Positions 19,850 to 30,633 of a stretch of 64,000 nucleotides of DNA are shown here, piece by piece. The notes under the pieces are model-generated. The model was not told the DNA's origin and searched no databases. It saw nothing but the letters and a program-made list of their open reading frames with translations. Position numbers and translations under genes: made by a program. Numbering within the stretch: the stretch's first letter is position 1; each line of letters starts with the position of its first letter. This DNA is from Sinohyriopsis cumingii (Eukaryota > Mollusca > Bivalvia > Unionida > Unionidae), in NCBI GenBank assembly GCA_028554795.2, contig CM068838.1, positions 93,234,974 to 93,298,973 of the forward strand, given 5' to 3'.

Positions 19850-20115
19850 GGGGCTGTTTAGGGACAATTGAAAACCCTGTCAAAAAGGTTGTGGGCACGA
19901 TTAGGGACAATGGAAATTTAACATGGGAAATACAGGACCGGCGCTTTAGGGACAACGGGAAAGGCATTACAGAACCCTAGGGCCTGTATAGGGACACGAT
20001 TTATAGGGACATGGGAAAATCCAGTCAAAAAGATATTGGGCCTGTATAGGGACAATGGGACTTATCATCAATATAGGGAAATTAGGAATGGAACAGAGAT
20101 AACACAAACAATATA
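19850..20115 (-). repeat. Inverted family-1 terminal repeat fragment
   Basis: Units of 'tagggacaatggaaatttaacatggg' are the reverse complement of the 5.4-5.65 and 10.93-11.18 kb units, with the same edge sequence ('ggaacagagataacacaaacaat') facing right. No element body follows; P450 flank-type sequence resumes by 20.45 kb. It is either a solo end or one end of a mostly deleted copy, and it interrupts the duplicated P450 last exon. Confidence 0.7.
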
Positions 20116-20449
20116 CATTATACAAATACAGACAACTATACAACCGAATAATTAAGATGAGTACTTCAATATATTTCCTTGTGACAACTGATACAGGAGG
20201 AAATCCAAATTGGCAAAACAGTTAATATTTCACAATAATGAACTATATTTTCAAGTGGATACCTATATAACTTTACTGAAGAAATATTCAAGGTCAGGCA
20301 CGTAATCAATAGTGATCATCTTTTAAACTGGGAGACTGAAAAAAGGGACAATATTGTGGGCATGTTTAACTAGCAAGAGCTACAACGTTTATAGCTAGGA
20401 AATATATCTGGTTCACTTTATTATCGACATTTAAGTTACGCTTGCCATT

Positions 20450-21405
20450 TTGTGTGTGGCGCAAGTTTAATAACTTTCAAATATTCAGATTTCAGCTAGC
20501 CAGCGGAAGGCAATTGACAAATATATGTCGAAACCTTTGCAAAGACTGATGTTTCAACAAGGCCTTAAATGACACTACGCACAAAAGTTGACGTTAAGAG
20601 AGTGATCGCTTATCATGTAATAACGTTGTTTAGAGAATCATGATTATATAACACTGTTCAGGATCTCTTCTAAGATGAACAAATGATCTTGAATTATTCA
20701 ACGTTTGTGATCAACCATCTCTTGAATCTGTTAAACTGGATGCTAAAATGAAAAATAATAAAGTCAACCGCATGAACTTAAAGAAATATATAACGAATTG
20801 TGCTCATCGTATACAGCACGCAGGTAATCTACAACCTTAAAGCAGAAAACATGCTCATTCAATAACAATTGAAATATGTAAACCTATTCCCCCTCCACCA
20901 AGACATTATTACATATGTCAGTCAATTTTGTTTTGGTCAACTACTTCCCAGACTTACATTAATTTGCCATTTCACTCTTAAGCTATACAGGAGCCATTTC
21001 AAATTGTTAACCGGTCGCATCTTCCGTATGAAAAAACGCTGAAGATTTGGTTGAAGCATAATTAGTTTATTCTCTATTTGTCCTTAACAGTAAGAAGAGT
21101 AAAGGTTTATATGCCTATGGTCATCAGTGTTTCTTTATTGACAAAGTGGAGTAAATCTGTAAAATATACAAAGTCCAATGTTATGCAGGACATGAACATC
21201 AGAAGAAAACCATTTCATAAAAGTTGTTTGTGGTTTGAAAATGTATCCCAACCCAAACATTATGCGAAGGAAGAATCGAGCTACAATGAATAATACAAAT
21301 GGAATAAAATTACTAACTCTATATACTGTGATAAACTAAACCTAACATGCTATAATAAGTCCAGAAACCAACTCCTATCATAATCCAATAGAAAGTAAAC
21401 TCTTG
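20450..21405 (-). repeat. Duplicated 3' flank of a P450 gene, right copy
   Basis: Partner of 18.84-19.74 kb. It runs directly into the last exon at 21407-21603 and likely contains its 3' untranslated region. No convincing poly(A) signal was picked out. Confidence 0.75.
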
Positions 21406-21406
21406 G

Positions 21407-21603
21407 TCATGCGTTGTCATGTCTCCGAATTGCCCGAATGTAGAAAGGTTTACGTGTATGAGTGGTACCGAAGATGCCATCCACATCTTTAATGTCCATT
21501 ACCTCTCCTTCTGGTGGCATCAACTCAAACCTCTGGACAAGAGCGCTGATTAAAAGAAGTAGCTCCATTCTTGCCAAGGACTCGCCTAAACAGATTCTTG
21601 TCC
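21407..21603 (-). CDS. Cytochrome P450 (CYP2 clan), last exon
   Basis: It begins after a clean acceptor ('cgaattccag', AG at 21605-21604) in the same phase as the 61.75-kb gene. It encodes the second half of the heme signature 'GTRICLGESLARMELLLLIS' with the iron-binding Cys, then the C-terminal 'RFELMPPEGEVMDIKDVDGI' and 'HTRKPFYIRAIRRHDNA' with stop. It is intact in itself and close to the exon at 61748-61944. The preceding exon, which would carry the oxygen-binding, ExxR and PERF motifs, is not found between here and 40.28 kb; a LINE and virus-like copy B occupy much of that space. Either the gene lost those exons or they are too altered to see. Confidence 0.9.
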
Positions 21604-21833
21604 CTGGAATTCGAAAAGCAAGTAAATTAGTTGATTGCACAGAAAATTACTTTTTCGAGTCCTTATAAAAAGCAACAATGTTTGCAGCAGTTGTCCAACA
21701 CACACACACCCACACACACACTTTAAAAATAACACGGCGATTAAACTGTTGGTATGAAACAGTTTGATATACCAATGTAGTTGTTGCTTCCTAGATGGTA
21801 TTTTAATCCGTCATTAATCATTGTTTCTAGTAT
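21604..21833. other. Intron remnant beside the P450 last exon
   Basis: Intron sequence 5' of the last exon, including a short (ac)n run near 21703-21720. The LINE sequence begins about 21.83 kb. Confidence 0.6.
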
Positions 21834-24800
21834 TTAGCATATGTTATCTGTTAGAGATATGCGTCTATATGCATTGATGTCTTTAGGTTTTTTCTCAGGT
21901 TTGGGTATTGGAATGACGATATCTTTTTTCCAACTTTTGGGTTGTTGACCCTTCCGCCATCTCTTATTAAGTAGATGTAGTATGATTTCGGTTATGTTTT
22001 CCGAGATGTGTTTGTATATTTCATAAGCAAGTTGGTCTTCTCCGGGTGAGGTTGCCTTTTTCTTAGCAAGTGCAGTTATCCATTCTGCTATTGTGACGTC
22101 CTCATTTAATTTGGATTTTTCGGATCCTAGGTCAGAGAAGTGGTTTCGATAATTTTGTTCTACATTTTGGCGGTGCTGTTGGAATTTGTGGTTATGGTGA
22201 AGTCGTTGCTCATGCTTGCACAATGTGATACCAGGCAGTATGCTTTTGCTTTGTTGGTTAGATTTCCAGTCAGTTTGGGAGTTGGTAGCTTGTTTTTCCC
22301 CTTTATTGATTTTATTTTGTTCCATACCTGTTTTGCGTTGGTTTGGAAGTTTACGTTAGAGCAGAAGGCTTGCCAGAATTTTTCTTTTGCATTTTTGATT
22401 ATTGTTTTCATTTATTTTCCCCTACCTTTGTAAATCCTAAAGTCATTGCAGTTCCTTGTGTGTTTAAATCGATTAATGCCCTTTTAAGTTTAGTTTAAAA
22501 AAAATCTTTTTCCATTATTCGTTCCACCATGGGACAGTGGGTTTAAGTTTTTGTCCTCCTGTTCTGGGTATACTTATTGTAGCTGCCTTAGTTAGGGTGG
22601 TCATTACATTTAGCTTATATTGATTTATGGTATCATTATAAAGGTCTGCTAGAGTTCTTGTAGAGAGGGCGATTTTAAATTTTTCCAAATCGGCTTTGTC
22701 ACACCTCCACTTTGGTATGTTTTTGTTGGGTATGTTTGTGTCATTATATTGAGGGTGAGTACGATAGGGAATTGATCGATTTCATGGGTGATGCTTTGAT
22801 CAAGTTCTTTATCTGAGATTTGGGCCAATTTAAGAGTGACTATGGTGAGTTCGATTGATGTTAATGCACCTTTGATATGGTCTAATCATGTTCCTGCTCC
22901 ATTATTAAAGATAACTAGATTGGATTCGCTTGTCCATTTTTCAAGTAGTTTTCCCCTCAGGTTTTGCATTATTCTGCTCCATCTTACGTGATGGGCGTTA
23001 AAATCACCCGCATATAAGATTGCCCTCTTTGTCATTTTCGTATTGTGATTGATTGCTGTTGGATTATCTCACCCTGGGTCTTATACCTTTAGCAGTTTTA
23101 TAGTTTGCTGGCCAGTGATAATCATGATGGTTTGAATTTCTGTTTGTTCACGTGCGTCCTGGTTTTGATCTGGGATAACGTCTGAGGTGTTTGTAAGTGA
23201 GACAGTAATATAAGTTGCTAACCCCCCTTCTAATTTACCGTTTGTTCCTTTAGTAGTATGTACAGTTGAGTATCCTGTAATTTTGGGGTGATCTTAGAGG
23301 CCTGATTTAGATGGATTTCTTGTAGGCAGATAATGTAAGGTTTAGGTTTGATTGAGTTTATTTTTTTTGGATTAGCTCTGATATATTCTTAATTATCTCG
23401 CGGCAGTTCCACTGCCACAGTATCGAGCATTTACGTTGAGTGGGATACATATTGATTATTGATATTTACTATTGTTATGATTTGGGTATGGTTTACCATA
23501 ATGTTAAATTTTGATTGGTAAAGAACTTGTTTTTTTTTTTCAAATTTGGTTACCACTTGATGAATCATGTCGATTCGGACATGATCATTCTATGTATTGT
23601 GTGCAATGATATTAGCACATTCAGTTGTGAACCGATGGACAACAGTTGTAGAGTACCTATATGATTTGTTGGCTTGATTATTCCTTTCCTCTGGTGTGCT
23701 AGTGCATTTGGGTAATTGTTTTTTTTATATATGGGTGCCTTGCTATTATTAAAATGCATACTAGAAGGTATTGTAGGGCGTGTGCTTGGTTTGGGTGATG
23801 CTGTTTTGCTTATGTTAGGGTTCCTGGTTTATTTTTAATATTTTTTTTTGGGGGGGGGCTGTTTTATTTGATTGGTGGTAATGTTGAGTTTTGAATTTGC
23901 ATTTTGTTTTGGGGATTTGGGGTTTTCGGATTTTGAATGATATTTAGTCTTGCTTCTTTATAAGATGTGTGATTCGAATCCTTATGTTGTTATATAGCAA
24001 ATTCACGAGTAGTTAGGTGGCATTAATATGATTTAGGGTGATGTGGCGAGGTCCTGTACAGTTAGCGCATTTAATTTCTTTTCTCGTGCACCACAGTTGT
24101 AGAGTACCTATATGATTCCTTAATGCGTGTCCCTACAGTGGTCATACTTTGAATTGTTTTTTCAAGAACTAATGAAGTGGCCCCACCCTTGGTTTGTGGT
24201 TTATTTTTTTAGTTTTCCTGTTTATATTGCTTCCCGTAGTTACCTAATCTTACCATTGTTTTTTTATGTGTGTGGGAGGCGTATTGAATTCGATTTTAGC
24301 AACTGGTGGTTCCTGTTTTCTAGAATTCTTGAGTTTACCCTGTTTATATTAAACCCGTAACATGCAAGGTCTTCCTCGAGGTGTTTGATTGTTTTGAGTT
24401 TTGTTCTCTTAGCAGCCTAAGGACTTTTTGTATACTGTTACTGTACTGTTTTTGGTTGCGTTTTGATTGATCTCAGTACTTGTTTGCCGTTAGTGTAGGT
24501 TTCCTGCTTCCCATGCTTTCTTATAGTGCTGCATGTTTAGTTATAGCAACTCTAATTTTTTGGTGCAATTTGTTCAATTTCCATATACTTATTTACTTGT
24601 TGGATTGTGCTGCACCGGATTATTATATAGTTTGTGAGTGAGAGTTCGCTTGCCATGCTATTTTGTTTGAAGTTTAGGAATTTAAAGATTTTGCTAGAGG
24701 TAAAGATTGTGAGATTGATGGGGTGAAATGTTTGCCCATGTGTTGTGTTGTGCTCTGTTTTTCGGGTAGGTTTTGGGTCTGGTTTGGTGTTTGATTTATC

Positions 24801-25980
24801 CCCTGTTTATCTGTCTGATGTTTTTGTGATTGACCTGGTAATTTATGGTTGGGTTGTTTCGGTTTCTGATTTTGGGTTTGCCTGTTTAATTCCTTTTCGT
24901 TGGTGTTGTTTATGGTTATTTTGGTTTAAATTTTGCTCATGGTTAGTCAGTGTTAGTTGGTTTGCTGTGGGTTTCCTATGTTTGTTTAGTTATTTTAAAG
25001 GTAGCTTCCCTTTATATAAGTATGTTTGTTTAGTCACTTGTTTTTTTTTTTTTTAAATCTTATGTGTTACATAATTGACTATCTAAAGTCTCTAAGAGTT
25101 CTGCAATTTCCCTTTGCTCTTCTTGTTCTATGGTTTTGTTGTCCTTTGACGGCCGTGAGATTTGGAGGCAATGAATGGTTTCCTTACTTTTTAGTGTTTT
25201 AAAGTTGTGCCAAATTACTGATTGAGATTGATTATATTGCTGTATGATTATCCTTGGTTTCTGGGTTTTGGATGTTGTAGGTTGGGGTGGGGATATCAGT
25301 TTCCTTATCCAAGTTTGTTTTTATAATTTTGATTGTATTCGTGGTTTTCCTGTGTATGTTAATGAAATATTTGGTCGATTTTGTCTATCGAGGGTTTGAC
25401 TTTTGTTATTTCTGTCCTTGCTGAGTCATTACTTAGAATCGGGATTGTGTCGATAAGGTCAATATTTTGAGGTCCTGTTCCCGGGTGTAATTTGGGAAAA
25501 GTGACGAGTGAGATAAAGGGATGAGTTGAGATTTGAGTGCTACTTGCGGGTTGAAATGCAGCTAGCTTGGGTGAGTTCGTCTGTGGTTGTGGGTGGGGGC
25601 GGCCTTGTGACTGTAACATTCAATGTTCTGACAAAGGTGTCAGTGGTGATGGTTGGGATGGTGTCTATGCTCCCACTATATAGTACGGATTGATTGATTG
25701 GCGTACATTTGTGGTAGATTCCAAACGGGGCATTAGGGATCCTGTTTGGTGTCGGGGTTTCGGCAATTTCGTATGAGTGCTTGTTTATTCTCCTATCCGA
25801 TTTATATTTCTTGAATGAAGTTTTATATGTTGATTCTGGTTTAGACATGTTTGAGTGTTTAGTTTTTTTTTTATACTTTTGGTTTCGTTAATTACATATT
25901 AGTGTGTCTTTAAATTATGTATGTGTGATTTAATTTTTAATTTTTATATACTTGTGTTTAGTTAGTATAATGCAGGTTAC
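21834..25980 (-). mobile_element. Non-LTR retrotransposon (LINE, Jockey/I superfamily), 3'-truncated
   Basis: Reading leftward, an ORF1 starts at 25848 ('MSKPESTYKTSFKKYKSDRR'). It includes a zinc-knuckle-like 'KCANCTGPRHITLNH' near 24.03-24.09 kb. Then comes an apurinic-type endonuclease start ('CSILWQWNCREIIKNISELI' region, about 23.43 kb, and a DFNAHHVRW-like zone about 22.99 kb), and the start of the reverse transcriptase (22330-21834) with 'KKATSPGEDQLAYEIYKH', 'WKKDIVIPIPKPEKKPKDIN' and 'YRRISLTDNIC'. The sequence stops there: the catalytic YxDD part and the 3' tail are missing, which is opposite to the usual 5' truncation. ORF1 has several stops and frameshifts. The 25.85-25.98 stretch may be its 5' leader. 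Confidence 0.8.
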
Positions 25981-26232
25981 GGTAGTATTTGGATTATTTG
26001 AATATATTACGGTTAGTTATATGTTTCAATGGCCCGTTGCGAATATATTCATTTTGTTCACAATAGTTTTATTGTCGTGAGTTAATGTTGCTACGGCGGA
26101 TGTTAGTATGGTGGCCAGTTTGTATGATCTCGATATCAACCGATTCAACTGTTCGAGCCGAGTATCCCTTCCTACGTCTTTGTCTAAAGTTGATTAATAT
26201 TGTGTGAAATGCAGGGCCTGTATCCCCACAAG
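25981..26232. other. Short unassigned stretch between LINE and virus-like copy B
   Basis: AT-rich sequence with 'ctcgatatcaaccgattcaactg'. It may be LINE leader or host sequence. No gene is seen. Confidence 0.4.
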
Positions 26233-26475
26233 TGGACTAGCAACTATAACAACAAGAAACAAACGACAAGCAGTTACAGGTAACTGTGAACGATGTGGGA
26301 AAAAAATTGTTCAATTTATTCCTGATCCAAACAGTATTAAAAAGGGAGGTGATATTGCCGCGCAGCTAACAAAGTAACCAGGAACACCATGGGGGAAATA
26401 CCCAGGAGAAAAACACCTTGCAGGATATAATTACTGTGGTCCTGGTACCCGACTTGATATCGATTAGCAAGAACG
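26233..26475 (+). pseudogene. Parvovirus-type phospholipase A2 motif of copy B (fossil)
   Basis: The frame contains 'CERCGKKIVQFIPDP', 'KKGGDIAAQL', 'PWGKYPGEKHLAGYNYCGPG' and 'TRLDID'. 'GYNYCGPGTRLD' matches the calcium-loop motif (Y-x-GPG-x-x-L) of the secreted-type PLA2 found in parvovirus VP1 and in several adintovirus/Polinton-like elements, where it helps virions leave endosomes. The His-Asp catalytic part downstream is not recognisable. It is a fossil. Confidence 0.6.
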
Positions 26476-27372
26476 CTCAATCAACAAATGTTACACGTGT
26501 TGCTGCTGAAAATAGTTAGCACCACAGGCAATATGGCAAATTTAACTCTCAACGTCTAAACGAATCGAGTATGCACAATTTGATGTTAGCGTTCCTAATG
26601 AAGTTCGTCAGGCTGATATTTTATTTTTAGCACACGATACTATTAAAATACGAAGACGTCGATTAACATATAAATACGCGTTAACTGTCTTTGATGTTGC
26701 AAGTAGATACAAGGAAGCAGAGCTGCATTCAACAAAGACAGCCACTGAAGTAGCTTCTGCGATTGAACGAATTTATCGACATGGTGGTCTACGATGACCA
26801 GAACGGCTACAAATTGATCCTGGCAGAGAATTTCAAGGTGTAGTATCATCGTCGATGAAGTAACATAACGTCAAAATACGATGAAGACATACTGCAATTC
26901 ATTGTAATCAGGCAATTGTTGAGCAATTTAATGGAACACATGCTGAGCGGTTATTTGGATATCAGTATGCAAAGGAAATAATTCAAGACAAAAGATATCG
27001 CGAATGGGTTGCAAGTTTACCAAGTGTGATAACTGCATTAAATAATGAAATTCCTCGAACACCCAACATCAAACCTGTTAGCGCGATCACAAAATAGCAT
27101 ACACCCGTACAACGAAGTGATTTTTAAAAACAATTAGTATTGGGTAATGTTACTGTAAAATATTTATATGAACCAGGTGAACATGAAGGTGGTAAAAAAG
27201 AGCGACTGATCCTATATGGAGTATTACCACACATAACATTTCCAGTTTGGTTACATCTACCGGTAGACCCGCAATCTAAAGGTTAGATTCAACTGCTCAG
27301 CGTGGTTTTACACGTGAATATTTACAAGTAATACCTGAAGACACTCATTTACCACCGAAATCACTTAACTAG
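26476..27372 (+). pseudogene. Retrovirus-like integrase of family-2 element, copy B (fossil)
   Basis: It aligns with the copy A integrase on the other strand. Shared pieces are 'FDVSVPNEVRQADILFL'-like and 'KYALTVFDVASRYKEAEL'-like zones near 26.57-26.73 kb, the end of the catalytic core 'AIVEQFNGTHAERLFGYQYA' (the Glu of this zone is the third catalytic acid) at 26.91-26.97 kb, 'EWVASLPSVITALNNEIPRT' at 27.00-27.06 kb, and the C-terminal 'RGFTREYLQVIPEDTHLPP' at 27.30-27.36 kb. The HNH/helicase genes converge on it. It is a fossil. Confidence 0.8.
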
Positions 27373-27560
27373 CACCCCTACGTCGATTACATTCAAGATA
27401 GGTGAGCATCATATTTTTGCGTGTATGACCAAGACTACTATCGTTTCTATCGACGGTAAATTGTCTTTGATCATTATTTGAATATCGCCGCAACATTATA
27501 CAATTACAGCTTGCAAAATGATTATTCTGCTAATGCTTCAGCGCTATGATAAATTTAACA
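27370..27560 (-). pseudogene. HNH-type endonuclease module, copy B (fossil)
   Basis: The minus strand carries the same segment as copy A: 'QFTVDRNDSSLGHTRKN' near 27.46-27.42 kb, with a Cys-containing stretch on either side. It lies between the integrase and helicase, 3' of the helicase. It is a fossil. Confidence 0.65.
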
Positions 27561-27599
27561 ACGAGATCAAAGTCGTGTTTTTTTTGTCACTTTGTTCAT

Positions 27600-28760
27600 A
27601 AACAGCTAATTATTTTCTGACTATATCACTATCTGAAATAACCGCTGTTGAAGTGTATCACGAACTATCCTTCTACCTGCCACTATTAAATCATTATGCA
27701 TCCAGAAAATCGTTCATATAAATGTTTGAAATCATTATACGCATTATTTCCCTTTGAATTTTGTTCAGTTGTAGTCTGATTAATTTAATACACTCCTTTA
27801 ATTCTACATCAATAGATATATGATCATCAGTTATCTCCTCGTAATAATCTACAAAAGTCTTTAGCCACCTGTGCGGAGATAACCAACAAACGGCAATCGT
27901 TGACCATGATCGCCGCACATGATCACAGCTGTATTTTTCAATAACAGCCAATCAAGAAACATTTTTAATATATCTTCAGATACTGTGCATACTTGATCCC
28001 TAATGATGATTTTTGGAATATATTTCTCTCCCATTCGATCAGGAGTCGACGTTTGTGTACACTGCTTGGCGGGCTGGTTCCATCTGAAGAAATTATGATA
28101 AGTACATGATCGCACTCCTCGTTATTTCATTACTCGTGCGAGTATGTGGGTATGTGTTAAAACAACCATATCATCTTAATTAAACCGAGATAATTCGATC
28201 ATTCGAGTTGTTTTACCAGGACTACCCGCTCCGTTTAGATAAATAGTCTTGTGTCGGGATACTGGATCATGTACGGATGCCGCAGACGATAATTCTGATT
28301 TCTGATTATTTTTTAATAAATATCTTTGATTTCAACATCTGCGGATTCAGAATAATTATATACCACATCTGCGGATTCAGAATAATTATATACCATTTTG
28401 TTCTACATTCCCCCATGATACATCATGAGCGGTAAATTGAGTCACTAATTCTGAATATTTTCTTTCAATATAAAACGAATCCTTTGCAACTCTGACTTGA
28501 CTGACAAGGAAACTATTTATCATCGATAATAAATTTATAGAAACATAGGCGATCATTGAGGATGTCGTTTATGATCATATGCTCCGCCTTGAGTAAATTT
28601 ACGAATTATTCTTCTACCAGGATCCTTTGCGATTTTATTTTCATCAGGCGGTGGTTCCCAAACTTGGGTCTGAGGACGGTATGATATAATTGCCTCACTT
28701 ACAATGAATGATATTACTATTTTACGATCGAGCATATATCTTAACAGCACTATTGGTGCC
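27600..28760 (-). pseudogene. SF1 helicase of family-2 element, copy B (fossil)
   Basis: Walker A 'TIYLNGAGSPGKTTRMIELS' is at about 28.25-28.19 kb, a Walker B-like 'KIIIRDQVCTVSEDILK' near 28.02-27.97 kb, motif III 'TAVIMCGDHGQRLPFVG' near 27.93-27.88 kb and 'WLKTFVDYYEEITDDHI' after it. An N-terminal piece has 'VSEAIISYRPQTQVWEPPPD' (28.70-28.65 kb). This is the clearest evidence in the window that the gene is an ATP-driven Pif1/RecD-like helicase. It is a fossil. Confidence 0.8.
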
Positions 28761-30251
28761 CAACATTTTTATGAGAAGTGCTTACCAAACCAAATATAAC
28801 AAATATGATGAAGACATTTAGCAAATTCGAATGACTCAATACGGGCGAATCCAGTTAGATCAAAATCAGGTAGGGGTCCGTTTATCGATACTCTAGTCAT
28901 CTCCTGCGTGGGGTGTCCAAATCTTTTGAAATACTCAGAACACTCTCCGTAACCAAGAAAACTTCAAGGATAACAAGCGACCATATCCACGGAAATAACG
29001 TCGTTGTGGTCATACCTGGTTTTTCACAATCCACCGTGTCCGTATTCACATCAGTCAAGCTGCACGTCTTCAAGAAGTTCAAATCGTTTTAGCATCAACG
29101 AAGTTTTCTCTCTTGCAAAGTGAGATACAACAGATGGATCTGTAAAACAATTTTGTAGTAATTGCTCAGTATTCTCTGTTTAAAAGTTCTCCCCAAGATT
29201 TTCTTCGTGGAGAGATTCTTTACGATATATTTCGCCGTTAGGTCATACAAATTAATCATAGTTTTCATCATTTAAACTCTTAAATAGCCATATTGACACA
29301 GGATCGTTTTAACTTATTTCGCGAATAAAATCAAACATATTTCCCCTCCCATACTTCGGGGGGGGGGGGGGGTAAAATCTCACTGTTCGATCTCGTCTAA
29401 ATATTGTTAATGCGCTGGTTCAGGCTTGTGCATTATGAACAATAATTTCAATTGGAGCTCCTTTCAATTTATTCTTTGATTCGTATAAAATCTTTTCGGC
29501 TATCGTTTTTACTCATTTTTGGAAATTTTAATTTACTTCCTAACTCGGCGACAGCATTCATTGTAGCTCAAGTTTCTTAACCGATTCAGCCCATATGTTT
29601 ATTTGTTTCACGTCGTAGATCCGTTAACCCATTTCCTCGCATCGCGTTTGTAAAACGTTCAATTACTCGTACGGCAATACAGTTCAGTTTTAAAAATCTC
29701 AATGGCGAAAAGATCATTAATGTTGGGGTTATCATTTAGCTGATAAATTCCATTAATAACTGCGGTCGCAGGATACGCTCGAACATAATATCGTTTATCA
29801 ATACCAGTCAGCATTCCTGGCTTGGAATTTTTACTTAGCACAGCGGTGTTTCCATTAGCAAGGACAGGGTCACGTTTGTCACGGATAATCCACTCAGCGG
29901 AATCTGATTCTGCTAGCAGAATGAATTTTATTCTGAAAACAGATCGTTGATCGTTGAGATAATTAATAAACTTTTCCGCCCGCTCATCGTTCCTTGTAGC
30001 ATCAATGACTTCGTCGACACCTTTGTCGATGACTTTGTCATCGTGCATAATTTTATTTGTTGACAACAAGTGAAATGCCCGATCGTCGAAAATTCTTTTT
30101 TAGCATTCTGAATATTATTAATCAGTTTATTCGTCGGAAGAGCCGGAGCTCGCCTCCGCAGTTCAAGAATTATTCTGTCAAGATCGAATCTGGATTCAGG
30201 AAACGAAGATTTCCAGGGCTTGATCGTAGATAATCTCACAAACTCTTCCAT
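28760..30251 (-). other. Unrecognised minus-strand gene region of copy B
   Basis: It starts with ATG at 30251 ('MEEFVRLSTIKPWKSSFPES', then 'RFDLDRIILELRRRAPALPT'). A second open stretch (to 29659) reads 'RKYYVRAYPATAVINGIYQL'-like sequence with 'PNINDLFAIEIFKTELYC', and further coding-like sequence extends left ('VIERFTNAMRGNGLTDLRRE'). I do not recognise a domain. It is upstream of the helicase on the same strand, so a replication role is possible but is inference. It is absent at the matching place in copy C. It is a fossil with several interruptions. Confidence 0.4.
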
Positions 30252-30372
30252 ATTACATTTTAGACAAGTATATAAATAAAAAACATTATATATACAATGA
30301 CTCAGATAAGGAATCAATGTAGGTCGTTGATGATAGGGTCTTGTAACTCCTTGTAACAAATCCTGTGTAAAT

Positions 30373-30520
30373 GAATTCTAAGGACAAAATTTACAAAGAG
30401 TTAGAAGAGGAAGTCTTGGTCCAAAACCGTGTTTACGGTGTGGTGTTGAAGTTAGAGGGAAAACGCAGTTGTGTGTGGAATGGGGTGGTAAAAGATATAG
30501 AGAACTAAACCAATAGTATG
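30373..30520 (+). other. Zinc-ribbon-like small ORF, copy B
   Basis: A plus-strand frame contains 'KPCLRCGVEVRGKTQLCVEW' and 'GGKRYREL', a Cys-x2-Cys followed by further Cys residues, as in small zinc ribbons. A matching segment ('CVNCGVCIKGK', then 'CGGRKYRMLKSY') is at 45.42-45.52 kb in copy C, again directly before a NUMOD-like piece. Function is unknown. Confidence 0.45.
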
Positions 30521-30633
30521 ATAACAAAATAACAACGTTGACTCTGCTCTTCATAAAGTTATAAGAAACTCTGAAGATTTTATAGCTAGATTTGTAAAGA
30601 CAAATTATAATTTAGACTAATAATATAATATAT

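Noticed and set aside
22140-22433. Plus-strand 97-codon hydrophobic frame
   Set aside because: It is a shadow of the LINE reverse-transcriptase region, which reads on the minus strand.
24127-25056. Plus-strand open frames rich in Phe, Val and Leu, resembling membrane proteins
   Set aside because: They are the reverse strand of the LINE ORF1/endonuclease region, whose A-rich sense strand gives T-rich hydrophobic shadows.
29360-29373. G run inside copy B, with similar G runs at 5590 and 23850
   Set aside because: These are simple homopolymers, possibly with assembly length error. There is no sign of a G-quadruplex function or boundary role.
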